Shown here piece after piece: positions 1-7,481 of a stretch of DNA of 64,000 nt. Position numbers and translations under genes: made by a program. The stretch spans positions 678,928 through 742,927 of the forward strand of contig NZ_JACVXD010000001.1 in assembly GCF_014596975.1 (NCBI RefSeq). The letters run 5' to 3'. Position 1 is the first letter of the stretch. Each line of letters opens with the position of its first letter. The notes under the pieces are model-generated. The model saw only the letters and a program-made list of their open reading frames with translations. It was not told the DNA's origin and ran no database searches. The DNA is from Aestuariibaculum marinum. GTDB taxonomy: Bacteria > Bacteroidota > Bacteroidia > Flavobacteriales > Flavobacteriaceae.

Positions 1-2
1 AA

Positions 3-53
3 AACTGTTGGGACTTTTTAGATCTTCAATTAGAAAAAATCAAATCCCTTTAA
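3..53 (+). CDS. C-terminal end of an unidentified protein (cut by window edge)
   Basis: An open frame enters from the left edge and stops at TAA 51-53, giving the tail NCWDFLDLQLEKIKSL. It lies 16 nt before the TauE gene on the same strand, so it is probably the previous member of the cofactor/nitrate operon. Sixteen residues are too few to name a family. It could also be chance reading in a non-coding leader. Confidence 0.4.
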   Translation, partial: NCWDFLDLQLEKIKSL

Positions 54-69
54 TCTGCACTTCCTTCAT

Positions 70-813
70 ATGCTATTGGACAACCAACACATATACGCTT
101 TTTTATTTTTACTACCAGTCGTTTCATTTTTATACGCTAGTGTAGGACATGGTGGAGCTAGTGGTTATCTGGCCTTAATGGCGTTATTTTCCTTTGCGCC
201 AGAAACCATGAAACCCACTGCCCTTCTATTAAATTTGTTTGTAGCAGGCATATCCTTCTACTACTATTATCGTGGTGGTTTTTTTAATAAAAAACTATTT
301 ATATCGTTTGCTATTACTTCCATTCCATTGGCTTTTTTAGGCGGAACCATTGAAATTGACGCGTCCATATACAAAAAGATATTAGCTGTTTTATTAGTAT
401 TCGCGATTTTAAAAATGCTAAATGTATTCGGCAAAGAAAACGAAACGATTAAAGAGGTAAAACTGTGGCAAGGTTTAGTTGTTGGTGGTATTATTGGATT
501 CTTTTCTGGCCTAATAGGTATTGGTGGCGGTATTATTTTAACACCGATAATTTTGCTCTTACACTGGGGTAAAATGAAAGAAGCCGCAGCGGTTTCAGCG
601 CTGTTTATCTGGGTGAATTCAGCATCCGGGCTTATCGGTCAACTTAGCAGCGGCGTTACTTTAGAAAAAGGATCTTTTGTTTTGGTTGCCATTGCGCTTA
701 TCGGAGGCATATTAGGTGGTTACTTTGGAAGTAAAAAAATTAATAACACTGCCCTTCGCTATATTTTAGCATTTGTATTGGTTATTGCGTGTTTTAAACT
801 GTTCTTTACCTAA
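70..813 (+). CDS. TauE/SafE (TSUP) family membrane permease
   Basis: A 247-residue, very hydrophobic protein with about eight membrane segments in two repeats, each carrying glycine-rich stretches (GHGGASGY near residue 27, IGIGGGIILTP near residue 150). This is the pattern of the TSUP/TauE-SafE inner-membrane anion transporters, whose known members move sulfite, thiosulfate, sulfoacetate or similar anions. The stop codon is one base before the start of the MobA-MoaD gene, so it is cotranscribed with molybdenum-cofactor genes. Substrate is not readable from sequence. A role tied to cofactor sulfur chemistry is inference from position only. Confidence 0.85.
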   Translation: MLLDNQHIYAFLFLLPVVSFLYASVGHGGASGYLALMALFSFAPETMKPTALLLNLFVAGISFYYYYRGGFFNKKLFISFAITSIPLAFLGGTIEIDASIYKKILAVLLVFAILKMLNVFGKENETIKEVKLWQGLVVGGIIGFFSGLIGIGGGIILTPIILLLHWGKMKEAAAVSALFIWVNSASGLIGQLSSGVTLEKGSFVLVAIALIGGILGGYFGSKKINNTALRYILAFVLVIACFKLFFT

Positions 814-814
814 T

Positions 815-1615
815 ATGATAACAAAAGATAACATAACAGGTATTATTCTTTCCGGTGGAAAAAGTAGTCGCATGGGTACCGACAAAGGTTTTCTTTCCCT
901 AAACGGCAAGTTTTTTACACAACATGTTATTGATGCCTTAAGACCTTTGGTTTCTGAAATCATTATCGTCTCAAATAATTCCGATTATGATATTTTTAAT
1001 CAGCGTAGAATTCAAGATATCATCACTGATGCTGGCCCCGTAGCTGGCATTGCCTCTGGATTAAAATCATCAAAAACAGATTATAATTTAGTTTTAAGTT
1101 GTGATATCCCTTTAATAACACTTGAAGTTTTACAATTACTTATCGATAACGCAACAAATGAATTTGATATTATTCAAATTGAAAGCCAAGGAAAAACGAT
1201 GCCTTTAGTGGCGCTTTACAAATCAACATGTAAAGAAAAATTCATTAAACTTTTAAATGAAGATGAACGCCGTTTACGATTTGCTGTAAACCAATGCAAG
1301 GTAAAAACCGTAACATTACCTTTAGAATGGGCCAAAAGCGTTATGAATGTAAACACTCCTGAAGAATTAAAACAATTAAAAATGACAATTCATATTAAAT
1401 ATTTCGGACAAATTGCAGAAGTGACTCAAATAGAAGAAGAAACGATTGAGCACGACAAAGCAACCGTTTCCGAATTTATAAAATCACTCACATTAAAGTA
1501 CCCTTCTTTAAAACAAAAGGACTTTAAGGTCGCTCAAAACAAAGCATTGGTTTCTAACGAAACCATTTTAACCGGTGAAGAAATCGCCATACTACCCCCA
1601 TTTGCTGGTGGATAA
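815..1615 (+). CDS. MobA-MoaD fusion: molybdenum cofactor guanylyltransferase joined to molybdopterin synthase small subunit
   Basis: Residues 1 to about 188 are a MobA nucleotidyltransferase, with the GTP-binding signature LSGGKSSRMGTDKG at 12-25 and an acidic SCDIP metal site. Residues from about 190 are a complete MoaD/ThiS ubiquitin-like domain that ends in the obligatory Gly-Gly tail (PPFAGG). No stop lies between them; an internal ATG at 1382 marks the MoaD start. MobA makes the bis-MGD cofactor used by the NasA and FdhF enzymes of this window. MoaD carries the thiocarboxylate sulfur. The start at 815 is preferred over an in-frame ATG at 773 inside the permease gene, because the conserved MobA N-terminus begins here. 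MoeB, which should activate the Gly-Gly tail, follows 5 nt later. Confidence 0.9.
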   Translation: MITKDNITGIILSGGKSSRMGTDKGFLSLNGKFFTQHVIDALRPLVSEIIIVSNNSDYDIFNQRRIQDIITDAGPVAGIASGLKSSKTDYNLVLSCDIPLITLEVLQLLIDNATNEFDIIQIESQGKTMPLVALYKSTCKEKFIKLLNEDERRLRFAVNQCKVKTVTLPLEWAKSVMNVNTPEELKQLKMTIHIKYFGQIAEVTQIEEETIEHDKATVSEFIKSLTLKYPSLKQKDFKVAQNKALVSNETILTGEEIAILPPFAGG

Positions 1616-1620
1616 AAATT

Positions 1621-2703
1621 ATGAATAGATACAGTAGACATATTATACTTTCTGAAATTGGCCAAAGTGGTCAAGACAAAATTTCGAATGCAAAAGTTCT
1701 CGTTATCGGTGCAGGCGGATTGGGTTGCCCTATTCTGCAATATCTTACGGCTGCAGGTATTGGCACAATTGGTATTGTAGATTTCGATGTGGTCGATATC
1801 ACCAACCTGCAGCGTCAAATTCTTTTTGGTACCGCCACAGTTGGTCAAAACAAAGCGCTAGCAGCAAAACAACGTCTGGAAGATTTAAACGATAGCATTT
1901 CCATTATTGCTTACCAAGAGAAACTAACTCATAAAAACGCTTTAGAGCTCTTTAAACAATACGACATTATTGTGGACGGCACCGATAATTTTGAAACGCG
2001 TTATTTAATCAACGATGCCTGTGTGATTACCAATAAACCTTTGGTTTTCGGGGCCATTTATAAGTTTGAAGGCCAGGTTTCGGTTTTTAATTATCAAGAC
2101 GGACCAACATACCGTTGCCTGTTTCCCGAAGCTCCTGAAAAAAACTCGGTTCCAAATTGCTCAGAGATTGGTGTTTTAGGAGTTCTTCCAGGAATTATTG
2201 GTACGATGCAAGCGAATGAGGTTTTAAAAATTGTTTTAGGAATTGGAAATACACTTACAGGGAAATTACTTTGCTACAATGCACTTCATAGCCAAACAAC
2301 TGTTTTAAATATTTCTAAAAACAATCATGAGATTGAAAAAATTCTCAAAAACAAAGACCATTTTACATCAAAATCTACCGAAGTGTTTTGTGAAATACCA
2401 TCAAAAACAGTTTCAATTGAAGATATTTTACATCTAAATAATATTCAGCTCATCGATGTTCGAGAAACACATGAAACCCCAAAAGTTGATGGCATAGCAA
2501 TCACATCTATTCCTTTAAGCGAATTGAACCGGCACCTCAATCAAATTCAACCTGATAAAGACAAATATATATTTTGCCAGTCAGGTATGCGAAGCAAAAA
2601 AGCGGTTTCCATATTACAGGATTTAAACATAGAAAACTGCTTCAGCCTTAAAGAAGGGGCTCCAGATATTATTGAGTACTTAATACATCAAAATCAAGAA
2701 TAA
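1621..2703 (+). CDS. moeB: MoeB/ThiF-type E1 adenylyltransferase with C-terminal rhodanese domain
   Basis: A 360-residue protein. Residues 1 to about 240 are an E1-like adenylating domain: nucleotide loop GAGGLG at 30-35, the LQRQ arginine finger, the DGTDNFETR segment, and NCSEIGVLGVLPGI around the candidate catalytic cysteine. Residues from about 258 are a rhodanese domain with active loop CQSGMRS (Cys near 319). The E1 part adenylates the MoaD C-terminus and the rhodanese cysteine can deliver sulfur, as in eukaryotic MOCS3/Uba4. Oddly, the two CxxC pairs that bind structural zinc in E. coli MoeB are not seen: the first is reduced to TYRC and the second is absent. The stop overlaps the MoaE start by one base. 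Acting on ThiS as well is possible. Confidence 0.9.
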   Translation: MNRYSRHIILSEIGQSGQDKISNAKVLVIGAGGLGCPILQYLTAAGIGTIGIVDFDVVDITNLQRQILFGTATVGQNKALAAKQRLEDLNDSISIIAYQEKLTHKNALELFKQYDIIVDGTDNFETRYLINDACVITNKPLVFGAIYKFEGQVSVFNYQDGPTYRCLFPEAPEKNSVPNCSEIGVLGVLPGIIGTMQANEVLKIVLGIGNTLTGKLLCYNALHSQTTVLNISKNNHEIEKILKNKDHFTSKSTEVFCEIPSKTVSIEDILHLNNIQLIDVRETHETPKVDGIAITSIPLSELNRHLNQIQPDKDKYIFCQSGMRSKKAVSILQDLNIENCFSLKEGAPDIIEYLIHQNQE

Positions 2704-3146
2704 TGACAGATAAAAAAATAAAAAACGTGTTCCAGGAAGGTGCAATTTCATCAGAATTTATTGGGAATTCTATTGCTAAACATCAAACGAAAACCAGTAT
2801 CGGCGCTCATAATATATTTTTAGGACAAGTCCGTGCCGATGTTATTAATGACAAAACAGTTTCAGCAATTGAATACACAGCCTATGAAGATATGGCTAAC
2901 AAAAAATTCCATGAAATTCGAGAAGCTGCATTTGAAAAATTCAATTTAACCTGCATGCATATTTATCACAGTTTAGGTACGGTAAAAGCCGGTGAAATAT
3001 GTCTGTTTGTTTTTGTGTCTTCACCAAGACGAAAAGTCGTTTTTAAAGCTTTAGAATATATTGTTGAAGAAATAAAAGCACATGTTCCCGTTTTTGGAAA
3101 GGAAATTTTTGAAGACGACACACATCAGTGGAAGAAAAATAGTTAA
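2703..3146 (+). CDS. moaE: Molybdopterin synthase catalytic subunit MoaE
   Basis: A 147-residue MoaE homologue. It pairs with the MoaD domain and inserts two sulfurs into cyclic pyranopterin to give molybdopterin. Family landmarks are GQVRAD near the start of the fold, the Y-T-A-YEDMA helix, HSLGTVKAGE, SSPRRK, and the catalytic-lysine region HVPVFGKE followed by a tryptophan near the C-terminus. Length is normal for the family (about 140-150). The ATG shares a base with the stop of the preceding E1 gene, suggesting translational coupling. A 23-nt gap precedes the MoaC-MoaB gene. Confidence 0.95.
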   Translation: MTDKKIKNVFQEGAISSEFIGNSIAKHQTKTSIGAHNIFLGQVRADVINDKTVSAIEYTAYEDMANKKFHEIREAAFEKFNLTCMHIYHSLGTVKAGEICLFVFVSSPRRKVVFKALEYIVEEIKAHVPVFGKEIFEDDTHQWKKNS

Positions 3147-3169
3147 TTACAAAAAAGCACAAACCAATT

Positions 3170-4081
3170 ATGGTTGATATTACACATAAAAATACCACAC
3201 TACGCATTGCTACGGCTCAAGCCATTGTTAAAGTAAGTAAACCTGAAACTATTGAAGCAATAAAAAATGATACAGTCCCGAAAGGTAATGTTTTAGCCAT
3301 GAGTAAAGCCGCCGGATTACTTGGCGTAAAGCGTACACCTGATATTTTACCTGACTGCCACCCCTTACCTATTGAGTATACTGGTGTAGAATACGAAATG
3401 AACGGATTAGAAATAACTATTTTATTTACCGTAAAAACAATTTACAAAACCGGTGTAGAAGTCGAAGCCATGCATGGCGCTAGTGTTGTAGCGTTGAATA
3501 TGTACGACATGCTTAAACCTATCGATAAAGGCATTGAAATTCACGCCATCAAATTACTCAACAAAAAAGGCGGTAAATCTGATTTTAAAAACCGATTTAG
3601 AACTGATATTAAAGCTGCTGTTATTGTATGTTCCGACACCATTTCGGCAGGCGAAAAAGAAGATAAAGCAGGAAAAGCCATTATTGAAAAGCTAGAAACC
3701 AGTAATTTAAAAGTTGAAGATTACATTGTTATTCCTGATGAACTTGAAATCATTCAAAATAAAGCCAAAGCCTATCAGGAAAAAGGAATCGATTTAGTAA
3801 TTTACACTGGCGGTACCGGACTTTCAAATCGTGATGTCACCCCCGAAGCCTTAATTCCTATTTTAGACCGTCGTATTCCTGGAATTGAAGAAGCGATTAG
3901 AAATTACGGCCAGGAAAGAACACCGTATGCCATGCTATCGAGAAGTGTAGCAGGAACAATTAAAAACACATTAATTTTAGCCTTACCGGGTTCTACAAAC
4001 GGCGCTAAAGAATCTATGGATGCGGTATTCCCTTCCATTTTACACATCTTCGGAGTACTTCGAGGCGCAAGACATGATTAA
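3170..4081 (+). CDS. MoaC-MoaB(Mog) fusion: cyclic pyranopterin synthase joined to molybdopterin adenylyltransferase-like domain
   Basis: Residues 1 to about 145 are MoaC, with CHPLPI and MYDMLKPIDKG motifs that form the active site producing cyclic pyranopterin monophosphate after MoaA. From about residue 150 a MogA/MoaB-type domain follows, with the TGGTG pterin-binding loop, the NRDVTPEA segment and ALPGSTNGAKESM near the end. The fusion joins the second step of the pathway to the adenylylation step that precedes metal insertion. A combined MoaC/MoaB protein is a known arrangement in Bacteroidota. The gene ends directly against the moaA ATG, with no spacer. Confidence 0.93.
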   Translation: MVDITHKNTTLRIATAQAIVKVSKPETIEAIKNDTVPKGNVLAMSKAAGLLGVKRTPDILPDCHPLPIEYTGVEYEMNGLEITILFTVKTIYKTGVEVEAMHGASVVALNMYDMLKPIDKGIEIHAIKLLNKKGGKSDFKNRFRTDIKAAVIVCSDTISAGEKEDKAGKAIIEKLETSNLKVEDYIVIPDELEIIQNKAKAYQEKGIDLVIYTGGTGLSNRDVTPEALIPILDRRIPGIEEAIRNYGQERTPYAMLSRSVAGTIKNTLILALPGSTNGAKESMDAVFPSILHIFGVLRGARHD

Positions 4082-5089
4082 ATGAAAAAGACAAAAAACA
4101 TATTACAAGACACCTTTGGAAGAGAACACGCCTATTTACGTATTTCGTTAATTGAGCGCTGTAATCTACGATGCTCATATTGCATGCCCGAAGAAGGTGT
4201 GCCATTGTCTCCTAAAAGACACTTAATGACCTACGAAGAAATCTATGATATTGCCAAAACCTTTGTAAAACATGGCGTATCAAAAATTAGATTAACCGGA
4301 GGGGAACCGCTCGTTAGAAAAGATTTCAATGTGGTTTTAGAAAAACTGGCGTCGTTGCCCGTAGAACTTTCGATCACCTCAAACGCAGTTATAATTGATA
4401 AATTTATTGATATCTTAAAGACTAATGGTGTAAAAAACCTAAACATCAGTTTAGATTCCTTGAATCGTGATAAATTCAAAGAAATTACCCGTAGAGATAA
4501 TTTTGAAAAAGTCTACAACAACATTTTACTTTTAATAAAAGAAGGTTTTAACGTAAAAGTTAATGTGGTTTTAATGAAAGGTTTTAACGATAATGAAATC
4601 ATCGACTTTATTCATTTTACAAAAGACTTACCAATTTCAGTTCGGTTTATTGAATTTATGCCATTTGATGGTAACAGGTGGGACATGAGTAAAATGGTAT
4701 CTTATAAAGACATTATGAATCATGTTTTCGAATCGTTTCCTGAAACTTCTGTTGAACGTTTACAAGATGCTCCCAACGACACCTCTAAAAACTACAAAAT
4801 AAAAGACTTTGCTGGTAGTTTTGCCATTATTAGTTCGGTTACTAACCCTTTTTGTGATTCTTGTAACCGACTGCGATTAACAGCCAACGGCCAATTAAAA
4901 AACTGCTTGTTCTCGGCTACAGAATCTGATATTTTAGGAACACTACGTGCCGGAAAACCAATAGAACCTATTATTGAAAAAGCCGTAAAAGCTAAATTTA
5001 AAGTACGTGGTGGTATGAATACTTTAGAGAAACTGCAAGAGCCAGAGCGCCATAATCAAAACCGTAGCATGATAACTATAGGCGGATAA
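4082..5089 (+). CDS. moaA: GTP 3',8-cyclase MoaA (radical SAM)
   Basis: A 335-residue radical-SAM enzyme for the first step of molybdopterin synthesis, GTP to 3',8-cyclo-GTP. The N-terminal cluster motif is CNLRCSYC (CxxxCxxC), and GGEPL follows as the SAM-binding glycine motif. The C-terminal second cluster, which binds GTP, is CDSCNRLRLTANGQLKNC (CxxCx13C). The protein ends in the conserved Gly-Gly tail (ITIGG), which is needed by the catalytic mechanism. It starts immediately after the MoaC-MoaB stop and is the last gene of the operon, followed by hairpins at 5108-5159. Confidence 0.97.
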   Translation: MKKTKNILQDTFGREHAYLRISLIERCNLRCSYCMPEEGVPLSPKRHLMTYEEIYDIAKTFVKHGVSKIRLTGGEPLVRKDFNVVLEKLASLPVELSITSNAVIIDKFIDILKTNGVKNLNISLDSLNRDKFKEITRRDNFEKVYNNILLLIKEGFNVKVNVVLMKGFNDNEIIDFIHFTKDLPISVRFIEFMPFDGNRWDMSKMVSYKDIMNHVFESFPETSVERLQDAPNDTSKNYKIKDFAGSFAIISSVTNPFCDSCNRLRLTANGQLKNCLFSATESDILGTLRAGKPIEPIIEKAVKAKFKVRGGMNTLEKLQEPERHNQNRSMITIGG

Positions 5090-5107
5090 TTCACTAAAAC
5101 AAATCAA

Positions 5108-5159
5108 GGAAGTCTAAATAGACTTCCTCGAAGATAGGGTTAAAATTTGGTTTTTAACC
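5108..5159. terminator. Convergent-gene terminator region with two hairpins
   Basis: GGAAGTCT at 5108-5115 pairs perfectly with AGACTTCC at 5120-5127 over a 4-nt loop. A second inverted repeat, GGTTAAAA (5138-5145) with TTTTAACC (5152-5159), follows at once; an alternative pairing TTTGGTT/AACCAAA overlaps it. Neither has a long T-run on the + strand, so termination strength is uncertain. They lie between the ends of moaA (+) and the glycosyltransferase-like gene (-). Confidence 0.5.
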
Positions 5160-5188
5160 AAATATTGAGAGAGTAACCCTTAAATACA

Positions 5189-5962
5189 CTAACTTGTTTC
5201 CAAGATGAATTTCTTCACCTTTTTTTCGTATAAATATGCCTTCTCTTTTGCTATATTTTGAAACATATCCATACAAACATCAACCACTTTATTAATCGAA
5301 ATCAACTCCTTTGTTTCCCTACTTAATTCTTCTGTTGTTCTGTACTCAATAATATCCCCGAAGTTGGCAATTTGGTTTAGTTTAGTTAGTTGAGAGACTT
5401 TAAGATCTTCGGGGATATTAATATTTTGAGGTACAAAAGTTATATGTTTAGCGTTATATTTTTCTTTTAACAATTGCTCATGAGAAACTTTGCTTACAAC
5501 AATACCATCAGCCAATTGCATTAATTTATTTAATCGTCTGACAAAAAATTTTGTAACAGACTTAAATTGATCTTCATCATAAACCTCATGCCAAACAACA
5601 ATATTTGATATGTTCTTAAGTCTACACAAAAACGGTAATGCCATTCCTAAACCATTGCCTACTTTATTGTCTCCAAACATCGATTTTTTAAAATCGAACA
5701 GCACAGCTTCTGGTTTAGTTTCCTTTACTGCTTTATTTATTGTAAAAACATTCAATAAGCCATTCATCACCCAACAAGGCTTTACTTGTATTTTACAACC
5801 CGATTCTTTAAAAAACAAGCCCTTCTTTTCGAATGCATCATTTGTTAACAAAACAATTTCAGAAATCGACTCGTTTTGTCTAAAATGTTTAACTAAACGA
5901 TAAGCATAATCACCTAGTCTGTCCTGGCTAATCGGGTAATTTGTAATTATGGCTAATCTCAT
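5189..5962 (-). CDS. Truncated GT4-like glycosyltransferase (N-terminal domain only)
   Basis: A 257-residue protein that begins like a GT-B glycosyltransferase: MRLAIITNYPISQDRLGDYAYRL resembles the acceptor-side Rossmann half, followed by HEVYDED and GIVVSKVSHEQLLKEKYN, the loop where GT4 proteins carry a His-containing cleft. The C-terminal half, which normally binds the nucleotide sugar, is missing. Instead the protein ends in about 60 charged, helical residues. It may be a remnant or a repurposed half-domain. It has its own promoter with a putative LytTR site (5986-6076), which argues that it is expressed and regulated. Catalytic activity is doubtful. Confidence 0.6.
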   Translation of the reverse strand: MRLAIITNYPISQDRLGDYAYRLVKHFRQNESISEIVLLTNDAFEKKGLFFKESGCKIQVKPCWVMNGLLNVFTINKAVKETKPEAVLFDFKKSMFGDNKVGNGLGMALPFLCRLKNISNIVVWHEVYDEDQFKSVTKFFVRRLNKLMQLADGIVVSKVSHEQLLKEKYNAKHITFVPQNINIPEDLKVSQLTKLNQIANFGDIIEYRTTEELSRETKELISINKVVDVCMDMFQNIAKEKAYLYEKKVKKFILETS

Positions 5963-5985
5963 TAAACATTGATTTTTATCTATAA

Positions 5986-6076
5986 CAAATGTGTCATTTT
6001 ACCAGGTAACACCGATATAATTTTAGGCAGAATTCAGATTACTGTAGACGAATGGTAATTTCCTTTAGTTGAAACA
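5986..6076 (-). promoter_or_regulatory. Putative LytTR-controlled promoter of the glycosyltransferase-like gene
   Basis: On the + strand, CTGTAGACGAATGG (6042-6055) is followed exactly 21 bp later by the weaker copy CTTTAGTTGAAACA (6063-6076). On the - strand a -7-like CACATTTG (5986-5993; consensus TAnnTTTG, one mismatch) lies 48 nt downstream of the repeat, and the ATG is 24 nt further on. The same geometry occurs at 6350-6440 and 9988-10077. No clear -33 TTG is seen, as expected for an activated promoter. A 21-bp direct repeat is the typical LytTR arrangement; binding here is inferred. Confidence 0.55.
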
Positions 6077-6150
6077 TAAATTTGATAAGTGTGATACTAA
6101 CAATACTTCTTCAGCTAAAAGCCTTTAAATACTGTATTAGATAAAATAGA

Positions 6151-6178
6151 AAAGGCAAAAACTTTCGTTTTTGCCTTT
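6151..6178 (-). terminator. Strong intrinsic terminator
   Basis: AAAGGCAAAAAC (6151-6162) and GTTTTTGCCTTT (6167-6178) form a perfect 12-bp stem with the 4-nt loop TTTC. The stem carries its own T-rich 3' arm in both directions. It ends the candidate small RNA and any read-through from the LytTR regulator gene. Confidence 0.8.
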
Positions 6179-6345
6179 ATAAATAGAAGTTTTGCTATTA
6201 ATCATTCAAACATAAATGTCCCTCTATTTTTACCTGCGCATGGACTACTCACCCATACTATAACACATTATTAGGTAAATAACTCAACTTAAAAAAATAT
6301 GAAAAGTTAAAACACTTAAAAATAACCCGCCACTGTTATTTACCT
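6151..6345 (-). ncRNA. Candidate structured small RNA downstream of the LytTR regulator
   Basis: There is no usable ORF, but there is a complete-looking transcription unit. A perfect -7 box TATCTTTG lies at 6350-6357 on the - strand, and a strong terminator at 6151-6178. The presumed 5' end (AGGTAAATAAC, 6335-6345 on -) pairs perfectly over 11 bp with GTTATTTACCT (6272-6282). Inside that helix AACTT and AAGTT can pair, and GTATGG/CCATGC form a further hairpin. A putative LytTR repeat (6406-6440) sits 48 nt upstream of the -7 box. It could be a regulatory RNA, a 6S-like RNA, or a structured 3' UTR of the LytTR gene. Confidence 0.5.
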
Positions 6346-6349
6346 GTAG

Positions 6350-6440
6350 CAAAGATATTTATAAGAAATAGAGTTATCTTTTATTTTTCGCTGAATGAAA
6401 ATTTTGTTTAGACGAATGACAGAATTCTTAAGTTAAACTC
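6350..6440 (-). promoter_or_regulatory. Putative LytTR-controlled promoter of the candidate small RNA
   Basis: The + strand shows GTTTAGACGAATGA (6406-6419) and, 21 bp later, CTTAAGTTAAACTC (6427-6440). The second copy resembles the second copy of the 6042 site, CTTTAGTTGAAACA, at most positions. On the - strand a perfect TATCTTTG -7 box lies at 6350-6357, 48 nt from the repeat. The site starts at the last base after the LytTR gene, so it serves something downstream of that gene. Confidence 0.55.
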
Positions 6441-7154
6441 TTAAAGAAGGTTTAAACGATTCATTAATTCAGGACGGTTTGAACGACTAACAGGAACCAC
6501 ATATTTTTTAATAAGCACGCTATTATCTTCAATATCAACAATTTCATCAACATTAATAATATACGAACGGTGTACTTTTAAAAACAAATCGGCTGGTAAT
6601 TTTTCTTCAATCTTCTTTAATGTAGAATGGACGGTGTAGTTTTTAGTTTGCGTTTTTATGTTAATATAATCGCCTTTCGCCTCAATGAGATAAATACTCG
6701 GAATATCTATTTTAATCAAGCGCCTGTCTATATTCACATACAAATCGTTATCGGAAGTAGTCTGTTCTTTGGGCTCAGAATCGATAACCACTTCTTGCTT
6801 TAATTCTGTCTTTCTAGCTTTTAAAACAGCTTTTTCAAAACGGGCAGGTAATACCGGTTTTACCAAATAATCTATAATACAATCATATTCAAACGCATCG
6901 ATAGCAAATTTAGAATCGGATGTTGTTAAAATTATTTTCGGTGGATTTTTCAACGATTGAATAAAATCGAAGCCGGTAAAATCGGGCATATGAATATCAA
7001 GAAATATTAAATCGACCTCATTCTGATTTAAATATTTCATAGCCTGAATTGCATTCGGAAATTCTTCTAAAACAGTTAAGCCATCTGCTAAAGAACACAT
7101 TTGTTTAATAATTGCTCTTGCAGTTTCCTCATCGTCAATAATTATACAATTCAT
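6441..7154 (-). CDS. LytTR-family response regulator
   Basis: A 237-residue two-domain regulator. Residues 1 to about 120 are a receiver: IIDDEETAR acidic pair, phospho-acceptor in LIFLDIHMPDFTG (Asp near 54), LTTSDS and the lysine of VKPV. Residues 131-237 are a LytTR DNA-binding domain, with IYLIEAKGDYINI and FLKVHRSYIIN motifs. It is the last gene of a run on the - strand (receiver, kinase, HPt, LytTR). LytTR proteins bind direct repeats of about 21-bp period, and three such repeats lie in this island, so it probably controls itself or its neighbours. Confidence 0.93.
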   Translation of the reverse strand: MNCIIIDDEETARAIIKQMCSLADGLTVLEEFPNAIQAMKYLNQNEVDLIFLDIHMPDFTGFDFIQSLKNPPKIILTTSDSKFAIDAFEYDCIIDYLVKPVLPARFEKAVLKARKTELKQEVVIDSEPKEQTTSDNDLYVNIDRRLIKIDIPSIYLIEAKGDYINIKTQTKNYTVHSTLKKIEEKLPADLFLKVHRSYIINVDEIVDIEDNSVLIKKYVVPVSRSNRPELMNRLNLL

Positions 7155-7163
7155 AGAGCTCGA

Positions 7164-7481
7164 TTATATTGTTTTCAAGTAATCTGTTAGGGTTATTAAA
7201 ATAGCCTCAAAATCAGCGCTTAAATGTGTTTTTCCTTCTCTTAAATCATCCTCAAATGACACCGCTGTATGATAACTTTTTTCGAGGCCCAAAATAAGAA
7301 TTTTATGTTTAAGTTTATGAACATTGTCTGCCGTCTTTAAGTAGTTTCCGGCTTTTAAATTCGCATAAAAGACTTCCTTTTCCTCTGGAAACTCACGTTT
7401 AATAACACCTATAAGCTTTTGCTCGAAGACTTTATCTCCCCCAGACATGCTTTGAATGTATGACATATTAGGCTGCTCCAT
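7164..7481 (-). CDS. HPt (histidine phosphotransfer) domain protein
   Basis: A 105-residue all-helical protein with the HPt signature VHKLKHKILILGL; the first histidine (near 54) is the predicted phosphate carrier. It overlaps the 3' end of the kinase gene by 14 nt if the ATG at 7481 is used. An in-frame ATG at 7466 would instead leave a 1-nt gap. The LytTR gene starts 9 nt downstream. With the stand-alone receiver and the kinase it completes the parts needed for a multistep phosphorelay. Confidence 0.85.
   Translation of the reverse strand: MEQPNMSYIQSMSGGDKVFEQKLIGVIKREFPEEKEVFYANLKAGNYLKTADNVHKLKHKILILGLEKSYHTAVSFEDDLREGKTHLSADFEAILITLTDYLKTI

Noticed and set aside
3170..3610. Separate moaC and mog genes
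   Set aside because: No stop or frameshift between the two domains; one continuous frame.
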